DNA of 20,116 bases, taken from Actinomycetes bacterium. GTDB lineage: Bacteria > Actinomycetota > Acidimicrobiia > Acidimicrobiales > Microtrichaceae. Below the pieces are notes generated by a model that searched no databases, was not told the DNA's origin, and worked only from the letters and a program-made list of their open reading frames with translations. The position numbers were made by a program, and so were the translations under genes. Positions 6,427-13,985 of the stretch are shown piece after piece. The stretch is from the NCBI GenBank assembly GCA_023434535.1, contig JAEYSR010000185.1:1-20116 (forward strand). Direction: 5' to 3'. The first letter of the stretch is position 1. Each line of letters begins with the position of its first letter.

Positions 6427-8007
6427 CTAGCCGCACGCCGCGCACCGCTGCGGCTTACGGCCCCGGACTCGCTCGCGTTCCCACGTCGAGCCGCATTCGA
6501 CACACGTCAACGTCTCCACAGTCGGTGCCAGGTCAGTCCGTGTGACCGATCGCGACGCGCTGGCTGGCGTGGCTCGGCGGCAGGTCTGGCATCGAGGTGA
6601 CCTGGATCTGCGAGCAGCGAGCCATGAGTTGCCACAGTCGACGCAGACAAGAGGAACGCCGGCAGAGGCGAGAATCGCAACGCTGACCGGGCGACATTCT
6701 GCGATTGCAGTCAGGAACTCATCGAAGGAGGCGACCGGGATCCCATGGCGGCGCGCCGTCGCAGCCTTGCCGGACAGGGTTGCAACGTCTGCCGCCACGA
6801 GGAGATCGCACCCCTTCTTCGTGACCGAGTCGACGGGATCGAGATCGTGGGACCTTGCGAACGCTTCGACCACTGTCCGCTCCATCGGCTGTCCCGTCGC
6901 GTCGACGGCAGCGCCGGTGAAGCACACGCGCAACCCGGCTGTCAGCTCCGTCGAACCTGAACGCGTGCGGTACGGGTCGACTCGACGGGCGACGTGCTCG
7001 ATGTCGAGGCTCATGAGTGCTGCTGCTCGGCAAAGCTGGTCGTACTCGTCATCTGTCAGGACTTCGTCATCAAGAGCAGCATCGATCAGCCCGTCGAGGA
7101 ACTCGCGGTGAGCCCGCTCGATGGCAGCCGAATCGAGGCCGAGGTCCGCTGCGAGTGCAGCCAGTTCGAAACGCTCATCGGTGGTGAGGCGCAGGTCCGC
7201 CAGCGCAGTGTCGAGCAGATCCGCATAGGGCGCGAGGTCGACACTCGTGTGCACCCCGCGCGCCAGCCGGGCGAGATACGGAGCAGGAGCCTCGACGTCT
7301 GCGTGACCATCACGGGTCAGCACACGCAACGGCGTGACCGCCAGACCTCTCGCCGTGGCTGCTGAACACTCGGTCTCGAAGCTTCTGGCGACAGCGAGGA
7401 GGAGTTCTGCGGTCGCCCGTGCGTCCGAGAGAGCTCGATGGGCTGCCTCAACAGCGATTCCGAAGTCCTCACACGCGACTCCGAGCTTGCAACCGGTCAC
7501 GGCGAGAGTGTCGAGACCCGTGCCCCAATGGAGATCGATGCCGCAGCGCTTCAGCTCGTTGGAGATCATTCGACGATCGAACGGAAGGTTGTGAGCCACG
7601 ATCACAGCGCCGTCGAGACGCGCTGCGACGTGATGAGCGACGTCACCAAACTGTGGCGCATCCACCACCATCGAGGCCGTCACCTGGTGGATCCATGTGG
7701 GCCCGACGTCGCGAAGCGGATTCACCAGCGTGTCGAACTCGTCGATCACTGCGCCGCTCCTGTCGAGGGTGACGATCGCGATCTCGACGACGCGGTCCAC
7801 GTTGTACAGACCCGTGGTCTCGACGTCGACCACCGCGAGCCTCTCCACGTCTCCCAAGAGGTCATCGAGAGCTGAACGCGGTCGACGAAGCTCGCCCGGA
7901 GCGAAGAAGGGAGGCGGACCTGTGGTCTCCGCCGTCCAGTCCTCCCCGCTCCACCACCGCAGCGGCGCCTCTCCCCACGGGTCCGCGTACCAACCAGCTC
8001 GTGCCAC
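6427..8007 (-). CDS. DEDDh exonuclease with BRCT domain and two zinc ribbons
   Basis: This 526-residue protein probably acts in DNA repair or nucleic-acid degradation. Domains in order: a DUF2510-like WYADPWG...LRWWSG...W element (about 5-24); a DnaQ-type 3'-5' exonuclease with D61, E63 (VDVETTG), D144, H190 and D195, i.e. a complete DEDDh site; an acidic helical segment resembling TerB (about 275-345); a BRCT domain (about 359-436, GLRVCFTGA to FDEFLTAI); then two CxxC...CxxC zinc ribbons (C455, C458, C473, C476 and C502, C505, C522, C525). Exonuclease plus BRCT occurs in actinobacterial epsilon-like proteins, but the two zinc ribbons are unusual. The GTG start follows a clear GAGAGGAG Shine-Dalgarno. 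G+C looks lower than in neighbours, and the gene lies just 3' of a tRNA. Confidence 0.85.
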   Translation of the reverse strand: MARAGWYADPWGEAPLRWWSGEDWTAETTGPPPFFAPGELRRPRSALDDLLGDVERLAVVDVETTGLYNVDRVVEIAIVTLDRSGAVIDEFDTLVNPLRDVGPTWIHQVTASMVVDAPQFGDVAHHVAARLDGAVIVAHNLPFDRRMISNELKRCGIDLHWGTGLDTLAVTGCKLGVACEDFGIAVEAAHRALSDARATAELLLAVARSFETECSAATARGLAVTPLRVLTRDGHADVEAPAPYLARLARGVHTSVDLAPYADLLDTALADLRLTTDERFELAALAADLGLDSAAIERAHREFLDGLIDAALDDEVLTDDEYDQLCRAAALMSLDIEHVARRVDPYRTRSGSTELTAGLRVCFTGAAVDATGQPMERTVVEAFARSHDLDPVDSVTKKGCDLLVAADVATLSGKAATARRHGIPVASFDEFLTAIAECRPVSVAILASAGVPLVCVDCGNSWLAARRSRSPRCQTCRRATPASASRSVTRTDLAPTVETLTCVECGSTWERERVRGRKPQRCAACG

Positions 8008-8142
8008 GTCGTGCTCCTCTCCCGAGAAGAGCTTGCACGATCAATGGTCCTCGTGACAGCAGGCCGTGCACTCCGGACGGTTGCAGCATCTCCTGGCGCT
8101 CCAACGCCAGCTCGGAGTGCCCGGTGGACCAGACTCGCTGTC

Positions 8143-8544
8143 GTGGACGCCACCCACCTCGCCGCCCAGATCGAAGCCTTCGTCGTGCCGCTCCTCCCGC
8201 CGAGCGTCACGCTGACCCGTTCGCACAGCACTCTGGAGCTGCGGTGCAGCGACCCGAAGCCACCGCAAGGTTCGGTCTGGCACACGATCGACCTCGGCGA
8301 GCTCCTGGACGCGACGCCGACGTCGGATGACGGCCAGCTCGAGGTGGACATCTATTCGGCCCTGGACTCACTGCAGGACTTCGTCATCGAGGGGACGGCC
8401 GAACGGTGGCCCATCGCCGACGTCGACACGTCGCCGCGAGTCACCGTCCATGACGACCTCGTGGACATCGGCTTCGGGACCTACAGCAGAGATCAGCTGA
8501 TCTCGACGAGCTTCTCGAGAGTCGCACCTCCACCGACGCTGTAG
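8143..8544 (+). CDS. Hypothetical protein
   Basis: This 133-residue frame encodes a protein I do not recognise. It opens DATHLAAQIEAFVVPLLPP, followed by beta-rich, acidic sequence (LELRCSDPKP, HTIDLGELLDA, GQLEVDIYSALDSLQDFVIEG, DDLVDIGFGTY) and no signal peptide or membrane segment. The size and acidity resemble small immunity-like or scaffold proteins, but that is only an impression. The start is uncertain: in-frame starts also exist at 8011 (GTG) and 8044 (ATG). I favour GTG 8143 because the earlier segment would overlap the promoter region of the divergent exonuclease gene and is Ala/Arg-rich like untranslated high-G+C DNA. Confidence 0.55.
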   Translation: MDATHLAAQIEAFVVPLLPPSVTLTRSHSTLELRCSDPKPPQGSVWHTIDLGELLDATPTSDDGQLEVDIYSALDSLQDFVIEGTAERWPIADVDTSPRVTVHDDLVDIGFGTYSRDQLISTSFSRVAPPPTL

Positions 8545-8620
8545 CGCCCCGAGGTCAGCACCCGCCGTGGCGCGCCGTCGGCCGGTGGGCGACGACCTCG
8601 GCAGCTGCCATCCTCTCCAC

Positions 8621-9127
8621 ATGAGAGAGGACTCGCAGAATCGCTCGCGTCCGTTGCGTCGTCGACGAGAAGGTGTTCCTGCCACCGCAGCTGGACTGCT
8701 CCTCGCCGCGGTGATGCTGATCGCCTCAGCCTGCGCCGACGAGAGCCGCTCGACAGGTCCGGCGGACGGCGATCTGTCGGACGCGATCTCGACCTGCCTC
8801 GACTACGGAAGCAGCCAGGGCCTCCATGACGAGGCACTGACCGTCGCCACGGCGACCACCCTCGGCGACATCCGAGCCTCTCCGGCCGTGGACGGGTCGA
8901 CGCTTACCCTGCCCGAGCCATGGGCCAGTCAGGCGGACGACACGACCGTTGCACGGTGCTCCTTCACGCTCCCATCCCCGTCCGAGGTGACACCGACCAC
9001 CGTGTGTCCTGATGGATCCACGGACGTCGTCGACGCAACACCGGCGGCTCGTCAGGTGCTCGTCGACGACGAGGGCACGCTCATCGCGGAGGAGCCGCTA
9101 CCCACCAGGACACCCTGCGGAACCTGA
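8621..9127 (+). CDS. Putative exported lipoprotein
   Basis: This 168-residue protein has an Arg-rich N-terminus followed by the hydrophobic segment GLLLAAVMLIASAC. This resembles a lipoprotein signal with the acylated Cys near residue 38, though the -3 residue is Ala rather than the usual Leu, so ordinary signal-peptide export is possible. The mature part is Thr/Ser/Asp-rich with four further cysteines (CLDYGSS, ARCSF, TVCPDG, TPCGT) that could form two disulphides. The function is unknown. The ATG at 8621 was chosen because it gives a normal n-region; a GTG at 8567 would add 18 residues. It follows the hypothetical gene by 76 nt on the same strand and converges with the membrane-protein gene. 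Confidence 0.6.
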   Translation: MREDSQNRSRPLRRRREGVPATAAGLLLAAVMLIASACADESRSTGPADGDLSDAISTCLDYGSSQGLHDEALTVATATTLGDIRASPAVDGSTLTLPEPWASQADDTTVARCSFTLPSPSEVTPTTVCPDGSTDVVDATPAARQVLVDDEGTLIAEEPLPTRTPCGT

Positions 9128-9135
9128 CCCTGCGA

Positions 9136-9165
9136 GGTCGGAGGGCTGCTCGCCTGAATCCGACC
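9136..9165. terminator. Possible hairpin between convergent genes
   Basis: GGTCGGA (9136-9142) and TCCGACC (9159-9165) form a perfect 7-bp stem with a 16-nt loop. The position, between two convergent stop codons, fits a terminator. The long loop makes it weak. Confidence 0.3.
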
Positions 9166-9182
9166 GAGGCACGACAACGGCT

Positions 9183-11399
9183 TCAAGGGGATCGCGAACC
9201 CTTCCGGACGACCGACCGGGACGAACGGCGGACGAGGAACGCGGCGAGGAAGAGCACCCCACTGACGCCGCCTGCGACGAGGACGGGAGCGACGTCGGAC
9301 CAGCCCAGCGTGTCGTTCACGAACCACGAGAGTCCGAGCGCCACGGTGAACGCGAGCCAGGCCGCCAGCTGGAGTACGCCCTGCAGACGTGTGCGGCGGA
9401 TTGCCTGATCCCGCACAGACGGGTCAGTAACCAGTGTTCGGTGCCGAGACCACCACGTCGCTGCTCGATCGACTCGTTCGGCTCCCGCCTCGACGAGGGC
9501 GTCTCGCGCCTGGTCGGGTAGGTCCGCCTGAAGCAGCACTCCGTCGTACGTGGTGCCGTCGCTGGTGTGCGACCGACGCCAATCGAAACCCGATCCTGCC
9601 AACCACCACCTCAGCGGCGGGACCCGCTGCGGGCTGACGAACACGAGAGCGAGGTTCGCCTCGCCGTAGTGCCCCCTCGTCATCAGATAGGGAACGGCCA
9701 GCTCGTCCTCGAAGACGGTGTCGGCGTCGAAGATGCCGTCGGTCGGGGAGGCCACGCCGACCTTCTCGATGGGGATCGACCAGGTCTCCTCACCGAACCA
9801 GCCGGGGATCAGTAGTTCCACCCGGGCGTCCACGATGGTCAACGTCGGCGTCTTCCGCGTGAACCAGAAGTGGGACAGCTCGAACGTGCGCGCCTCCGAT
9901 CCGACACCCGCGCGGCGCACCTCATCGCCGCCTGGGACGGGAACCCGCATGGGTGCGGACGCCCATGCGGGCTCATAGGTCGACAGCCACATTGGTGCAG
10001 GTTCTCCCGGGCCGAGCTCCCCGGCCACGATCACCGAGCAGATGCCGGGGCGCGTGGCTACCGGGCTGAGCTCCGAGGCCCCGACTCGGAGCGGGACGGA
10101 CGCCACCCCGATGCCTCCGTCGTCGACCAACGTGGCGACGCATCTGCGTGGCCCGAGCCCCATCACGACCTGTCGTTCACGCCATGGACCACGGCTTGCG
10201 GTTCGTCGCAGCCGCCACAGCTGGCCGACGACCGCTCCCAGCCACACGACAGCGACGACGAGCGGGATCGCACCCCAGACGATCGGCTCGAGCACGTCGT
10301 AGTCGAAGGCGATGAACTGGGCGCCGTCCACATCGGGGTCGGAGTCGATCAGGACCGGGTAGCGGAGGCCGACCTCGAACTCGTCAGCGAGAAGATCGTT
10401 GATCCGGATCCGCCGGTCGCTGTCCACCACATCGAGAAGCACGACCATGCCGTCGTCATCGGCGCCCGTCACCTGGGCCACAGTGGCCTGAGCACGCGAC
10501 CGGAAGTGGTCCGAGTCCACTGCGTGGCGGATCGTGACGACCGCGACGCCGACGGCCAGGAACAGCGACGCGACGCCCACCAGGATCGGCCAGCGCAGGC
10601 GTTCGACGACATGTGGGGTCGAGAGCCCGACCGTGGGCCGCCCGCTGGGACGTGGTTCCGTCGGAGACGCCTCCGGTCCCGCCGGGAGCGGGTGCCGCGA
10701 TCGCCACAGCGCCCGTCGGCGGGGCCAGAGCACCTCCGGTCCTGCCCAGGCGGCGACACGACGCAACGGTCGTGCGGTCCCCACGACCCGAACGCGGAAC
10801 GGTCGACCGAACCCGACGTCGACGAGGCCCGCGAGCGGAACGGTGCACTCGGGCGGTGACCCCGGCCGACTCCCGAGCCGGTAGAGGTGGAGGTCCACGC
10901 TTCGCCGCCGAAGCCCTGTCCCGGCAGCCAGCACTCCGATCATCCAGGCACCGGATGGTCGGGACCGAGCGAGCTGTCGGAGCCGGAAGAGGCTCCACCA
11001 GGTGGCCGCGACGATCAGGAGGGCGAGGACCCCGAAGACGACGTACATGTCGGTAACCGTTCCCGGGCCGTAGCTGTCGCCTGCCAGCTGCACGGCGAGG
11101 GGGTCGGCACCCACGACGACGTCGACCGAGTCTCCGGGGCGAGGGGTACTGGTCCAGGCCGGGAGCGGAGCGACGACGTCCTGACCCGTGGTGGGGTGGG
11201 TGTAGCTGACCTCCAGATCGCCATCGCTCCGACCGACCGTGCCGACCACGACACGCTCGTCCCCCTCGGCTGTTCCGTAGCCGTGAGCGAGCGCCAGGTC
11301 GCTCTGCAGCCCCATGCAGCAGATGCCCGCGATCACGAGGACCGCCCACGCTGCTCCGCGACGCCGCCGCTGCAGGAGCGCCGGGAGCCGTTCAGACAC
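9183..11399 (-). CDS. Large membrane protein with two DUF3592-like modules
   Basis: This is a 738-residue multi-pass protein. Hydrophobic segments lie at about 15-32, 117-135, 271-290 and 372-392, and there are two more near the C-terminus (LQLAAWLAFTVALGLSWFV and VAPVLVAGGVSGVLFLAAFLV). Two extracytoplasmic loops (about 48-105 and 300-368) share the pattern transmembrane helix, beta-strands, a PG or VG turn, a D-P or DSDP element, then a transmembrane helix. This resembles DUF3592 and suggests an internal duplication. The long middle region (about 395-680) is soluble and beta-rich. The biological role is unknown. The start is uncertain: GTG 11399 gives an Arg-rich, positive-inside N-terminus, whereas GTG 11468 would add 23 Arg/Pro-rich residues. 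Confidence 0.7.
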   Translation of the reverse strand: MSERLPALLQRRRRGAAWAVLVIAGICCMGLQSDLALAHGYGTAEGDERVVVGTVGRSDGDLEVSYTHPTTGQDVVAPLPAWTSTPRPGDSVDVVVGADPLAVQLAGDSYGPGTVTDMYVVFGVLALLIVAATWWSLFRLRQLARSRPSGAWMIGVLAAGTGLRRRSVDLHLYRLGSRPGSPPECTVPLAGLVDVGFGRPFRVRVVGTARPLRRVAAWAGPEVLWPRRRALWRSRHPLPAGPEASPTEPRPSGRPTVGLSTPHVVERLRWPILVGVASLFLAVGVAVVTIRHAVDSDHFRSRAQATVAQVTGADDDGMVVLLDVVDSDRRIRINDLLADEFEVGLRYPVLIDSDPDVDGAQFIAFDYDVLEPIVWGAIPLVVAVVWLGAVVGQLWRLRRTASRGPWRERQVVMGLGPRRCVATLVDDGGIGVASVPLRVGASELSPVATRPGICSVIVAGELGPGEPAPMWLSTYEPAWASAPMRVPVPGGDEVRRAGVGSEARTFELSHFWFTRKTPTLTIVDARVELLIPGWFGEETWSIPIEKVGVASPTDGIFDADTVFEDELAVPYLMTRGHYGEANLALVFVSPQRVPPLRWWLAGSGFDWRRSHTSDGTTYDGVLLQADLPDQARDALVEAGAERVDRAATWWSRHRTLVTDPSVRDQAIRRTRLQGVLQLAAWLAFTVALGLSWFVNDTLGWSDVAPVLVAGGVSGVLFLAAFLVRRSSRSVVRKGSRSP

Positions 11400-11535
11400 G
11401 ATCGACCTGTCCGGTTCGGGCCGCGCGCGTGGACGCGCAGGGTCGCCGGTCGTCGCGAGCCGACCCACCGTCGCCCACCCGTTGAAACTCCCTCTCCACC
11501 TACCCGGACTCTACGGGCTCACAGGAGCGGTCCCG

Positions 11536-11565
11536 TTGAGGCGCTCCCAGCGGAGTCGGTACGCT
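11536..11565 (+). promoter_or_regulatory. Probable promoter of the Excalibur protein gene
   Basis: TTGAGG (11536-11541), an 18-nt spacer and TACGCT (11560-11565) resemble a housekeeping sigma promoter. The predicted start, near 11572, leaves a short leader containing the GGAGGGA ribosome-binding site at 11582-11588, before the ATG at 11594. Confidence 0.4.
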
Positions 11566-11593
11566 CGCCGCAGGGAAGCAGGGAGGGAAGTCG

Positions 11594-12424
11594 ATGCAGA
11601 AGGTCCGTTCGGTCGCGCTCGTCGCGACGACCTTGGTCGTCGTGCTCGGTTGGCAGGGATTCGCGTCGGCCGAAGGCGACGAGCCGACGGGCGACACGCC
11701 ACCGGTCACTGAGGCAGCCCCGAGTACGACGTCAACCACGACGACAGGTCCGGCGCCAGCGCCGCTCAACTCGTCGATCGCCCAGGTGTCGTTCGACAGC
11801 TGCGATGACGCAGCTGCGGCCGGCTACCACGACATGCGGCGCGGGCAGCCCGGGTACTCCTCCCGCCTCGATCGTGACGGTGACGGCGTGGCGTGCGAGA
11901 CCGACAGTGGAATCCCGGCCTACGGGCCGCAGAACCCCGGCACCGTTCCGTCGTCGACAACGAGCACGACGGCCTCGACGACGAGCACCACGACGACGGC
12001 CCCGGCGCCACCGGCGGTCGTCGCGGCTGCAACGGCTCAGTCGTGTGACCCCAACTACGCCGGCGCCTGCGTACCGATCTCGTCGAGCAACACGATCAAC
12101 TGCGACGACGTCGCCGGCACGGACTTCCAAGTCGTGGGAGTGGACATCTACCGGCTCGACGAAGGCGGCATCCCCGGCATCGCGTGCGAGAGCAACTCTT
12201 CCGGATCGAGCGGTGCAAGCGTCACGTCCACGTCCGGCTCATCACCGGCGCTGGCGCAGACCGGCTCCAACAGCGTGCCCATGGCGCTCGGCGCCGGGCT
12301 CGTCGTCGTCCTGGGCCTGCTCGCCTTCCTGGCCCGGGAACGCCTCGGCGACGTCCACTACATCGTGATCCGGTCGAAGACCGGATCCACCCTCCTGGTC
12401 CCGAAGGCCCGGCGCTGGCAGTAG
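11594..12424 (+). CDS. Excalibur-domain surface protein with LAQTG motif
   Basis: This is a 276-residue exported protein. Seen: a signal peptide (about 1-27, ending ASA-E); a Thr/Ser/Pro linker; an Excalibur calcium-binding domain (about 66-102) with FDSCDDAAAAG and DRDGDGVACE; a second Thr-rich linker; a related Cys domain (about 150-199: CDPNYAGAC, NCDDVAGTDFQV, GIPGIACE); then LAQTG at 220-224 and a hydrophobic segment at 229-247. LAxTG is the known motif of class E sortases, so attachment to the cell wall is plausible. Unusually, about 29 residues follow the hydrophobic segment (ending KARRWQ) instead of a short basic tail, so it may remain a membrane protein. The start is supported by a strong GGAGGGA site 5 nt upstream. 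No sortase gene is in the window. Confidence 0.85.
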   Translation: MQKVRSVALVATTLVVVLGWQGFASAEGDEPTGDTPPVTEAAPSTTSTTTTGPAPAPLNSSIAQVSFDSCDDAAAAGYHDMRRGQPGYSSRLDRDGDGVACETDSGIPAYGPQNPGTVPSSTTSTTASTTSTTTTAPAPPAVVAAATAQSCDPNYAGACVPISSSNTINCDDVAGTDFQVVGVDIYRLDEGGIPGIACESNSSGSSGASVTSTSGSSPALAQTGSNSVPMALGAGLVVVLGLLAFLARERLGDVHYIVIRSKTGSTLLVPKARRWQ

Positions 12425-12481
12425 CCGCCCGGATCTGGAGGGGGGTTGGCTGGCCGCCGTGCTCCCCAGACGTCGACGCGG

Positions 12482-13069
12482 TCAGGTGGCGAAGGTTCGG
12501 AGGTATCCGATGGCTGCGTCGACAGCGACGTCGAGCGGGACGACCGAGCCGGAGGTCTGCATCATCCCGGCGCCGCCTTGCACGGTCGCGAGCGTGGCCA
12601 TGGCGAGGTGCTCGGGGTCGGCATCGGGGTCGAGTAGACCGCGTTCCTGCATCGCGGTGATGCCGGCAGTCAGTGCAGCCAGCCACGCCGTGTAGAGGTC
12701 CCGAGCCGGTGCGGCTGCGTCGGGGTCCTTCCCGGACCTGCCGCTCAGCGCCGCGACCGGACAGCCCAAGAGCTTCGATCGGTACATCACCTTCAACTGA
12801 TCCGCCCACGACTCCCAGCCCTCCCAGGAGTCGAGATGGTCGATCGCTGGCCGCTGGTCATCGAGGATCCGCTCGGCCTCGCGGGCTTCAACCGTCGCGA
12901 GCAACTCGTCCTTGCCATCAGGGAAGTAGTGGAAGAGCTGGCTCTTGCTCGTTCCCGTCGCAGCGAGGACGTCATCGAGGCAGGTGTTGGTGACGCCCTT
13001 GGCCACGACGAGCTCGGCGGTGGCGTCGAGGATCCGCGCCTTCGTCCGTTCTCCCTTGGCCGTGAGCAC
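12482..13069 (-). CDS. TetR family transcriptional repressor
   Basis: This 195-residue regulator has an N-terminal helix-turn-helix (about 9-55: TKARILDATAELV, CLDDVLAATGTSKSQLFHYFPDGKDELL) followed by an all-helical ligand-binding domain containing GCPVAAL, as in LmrA/YxaF-like TetR proteins. GTG 13069 was chosen because TATCGT lies 7 nt upstream, giving a leaderless transcript; GTG 13078 is an alternative adding three residues. It is divergent from a short-chain dehydrogenase gene across a region carrying two palindromes. The simplest reading is that it represses both itself and the dehydrogenase until a small molecule, probably the dehydrogenase substrate or a related toxic compound, binds. 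Confidence 0.9.
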   Translation of the reverse strand: MLTAKGERTKARILDATAELVVAKGVTNTCLDDVLAATGTSKSQLFHYFPDGKDELLATVEAREAERILDDQRPAIDHLDSWEGWESWADQLKVMYRSKLLGCPVAALSGRSGKDPDAAAPARDLYTAWLAALTAGITAMQERGLLDPDADPEHLAMATLATVQGGAGMMQTSGSVVPLDVAVDAAIGYLRTFAT

Positions 13070-13076
13070 GGTCGCC

Positions 13077-13118
13077 ACGATACCGAGACTGGACTGCCGG
13101 GTCCAGACTGGGTACGGT
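13077..13118. promoter_or_regulatory. Overlapping divergent promoters of tetR and the SDR gene
   Basis: Towards tetR (minus strand), TGGACC (13105-13100), 17 nt, then TATCGT (13082-13077) precedes the GTG at 13069 by 7 nt. Towards the dehydrogenase (plus strand), TGGACT (13090-13095), 17 nt, then TACGGT (13113-13118), with a GAGGAG ribosome-binding site at 13141-13146 before the GTG at 13152. Each -35 matches TTGACA at four positions. Both -35 boxes lie inside the first palindrome. Confidence 0.5.
13089..13106. promoter_or_regulatory. Putative TetR operator 1
   Basis: CTGGAC-N6-GTCCAG is a perfect inverted repeat. It covers the -35 regions of both divergent promoters, so a bound repressor would block both genes. 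Confidence 0.65.
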
Positions 13119-13120
13119 TC

Positions 13121-13136
13121 TGGACTCTGTAGTCCA
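13121..13136. promoter_or_regulatory. Putative TetR operator 2
   Basis: TGGACT-CTGT-AGTCCA is a perfect inverted repeat sharing the TGGAC/GTCCA core of operator 1. Its centre is 31 bp from that of operator 1, about three helical turns, and it covers the predicted transcription start of the dehydrogenase gene. Confidence 0.65.
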
Positions 13137-13151
13137 TTCAGAGGAGAACCC

Positions 13152-13925
13152 GTGACCACACGACTCACCGGGCGCACCGCGCTCGTCACCGGATCCACCA
13201 GCGGCATCGGCCGAGCAATCGCGGAGGCCTTCGCCTCCGAGGGTGCTCGGGTGCTCGTCACCGGCCGACGGAAGCAGCTCGGCGACGAGGTCGTGGCCGG
13301 CATCGTCGAACGGGGCGGCGCCGCCGAGTTCCTGGCGGCGGACCTGAGCGCCGGGCCTGACACCGTCGTCGCGTTCGCCCGCGACGCTCTCGACCGCGCT
13401 GGCGGCCGCATCGACGTCCTCGTCAACAACGCCGCCTACCTGGTCGGCGGTACACCCACGGTGGACACGGAGCCGTCGGTCATCGATGCGGCCATGGACC
13501 TGAACATCAAGGTGCCGTTCCTGATCACGGCCCAGCTGGTGCCAGCGATGATCGACGCCGGCTCGGGGGCGATCATCAACATCGGCTCGATCAACGGCAC
13601 GTCCGGCATGGTCGGCGCCGCGCTGTACAGCGCCACCAAGGGTGCAGCCCACATGCTCACCCGCGCCTGGGCCGCGGAGTTCGGCCGAGCGGGAGTCCGA
13701 GTCAACACGATCGCTCCTGGTCCCACCGAGGTCGAGTGGAACGAAGGCATGCGCGACCGTCTGGAGGACATGGTCAGCGGCACCCCCAGTGGACGGATGA
13801 CCAGAGCCCGTGAGATCGCCGCGATCGCGGTCCTCCTGGCCAGCGATGAAGCGCACAACGTCCACGGCGCGACCATCCCCATCGACGGTGGCATGTCGAA
13901 CGTCGCGTACGCCGCGACCAGCTGA
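13152..13925 (+). CDS. Short-chain dehydrogenase/reductase, classical type
   Basis: This 257-residue classical SDR oxidises or reduces an alcohol/ketone pair with NAD(P). Seen: the cofactor motif TGSTSGIG (13-20); R39 and K41 after strand beta-2 (TGRRKQ), which lean towards NADP; NNAA (92-95); and the catalytic tetrad N118, S146, Y159 and K163 (YSATK). The C-terminal PGPTEVEWNEG and IPIDGGMS segments are typical. The substrate cannot be inferred. The GTG start has GAGGAG 5 nt upstream. The gene is controlled by the adjacent TetR protein judging from two palindromes in the shared promoter, and is followed by a strong hairpin at 13930-13966. Confidence 0.93.
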   Translation: MTTRLTGRTALVTGSTSGIGRAIAEAFASEGARVLVTGRRKQLGDEVVAGIVERGGAAEFLAADLSAGPDTVVAFARDALDRAGGRIDVLVNNAAYLVGGTPTVDTEPSVIDAAMDLNIKVPFLITAQLVPAMIDAGSGAIINIGSINGTSGMVGAALYSATKGAAHMLTRAWAAEFGRAGVRVNTIAPGPTEVEWNEGMRDRLEDMVSGTPSGRMTRAREIAAIAVLLASDEAHNVHGATIPIDGGMSNVAYAATS

Positions 13926-13929
13926 CGCG

Positions 13930-13966
13930 CCGGAGCCGACACCCCTTCAAAGGGCGTCGGCTCCGG
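13930..13966. terminator. Bidirectional terminator hairpin
   Basis: CCGGAGCCGAC (13930-13940) pairs perfectly with GTCGGCTCCGG (13956-13966), 11 bp. The loop contains a second stem, CCCTT/AAGGG (13943-13947 and 13950-13954). It separates the SDR gene from the convergent Arg/Gly/Asp-repeat gene. There is no T tract. Confidence 0.7.
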
Positions 13967-13985
13967 GTGCGGGTCGCGGAGTCGG

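Noticed and set aside
5838..6503. Longer version of the MmcQ-like gene starting at 6503
   Set aside because: It would read through tRNA-Ser(UGA) on the opposite strand; the segment resembling GGRGIRTPGDREAS is the familiar translation of a tRNA.
11400..11593. Search for an attachment repeat matching the tRNA-Ser 3' ends
   Set aside because: Only a vague CTCCCTCTCC resemblance was found, not a convincing repeat.
11960..12005. ACGACG/TCGACG-type short repeats, considered as CRISPR or satellite DNA
   Set aside because: They encode the Thr/Ser linker of the Excalibur protein; there are no regular spacers. No CRISPR array was seen in the window.
10887..12368. 493-residue plus-strand frame across the membrane-protein and Excalibur genes
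   Set aside because: It overlaps the Excalibur gene in another frame and is a run of Arg/Pro/Ser/Thr low complexity.
12425..12481. Possible terminator between the Excalibur gene and tetR
   Set aside because: Only an imperfect CTGGAGGGG/CCCCAG pairing is visible, too weak to call.
12972..13865. 297-residue minus-strand frame opposite the SDR gene
   Set aside because: Fully antisense to a canonical SDR; rich in Asp/Arg/Gly/Val as expected of a shadow frame.
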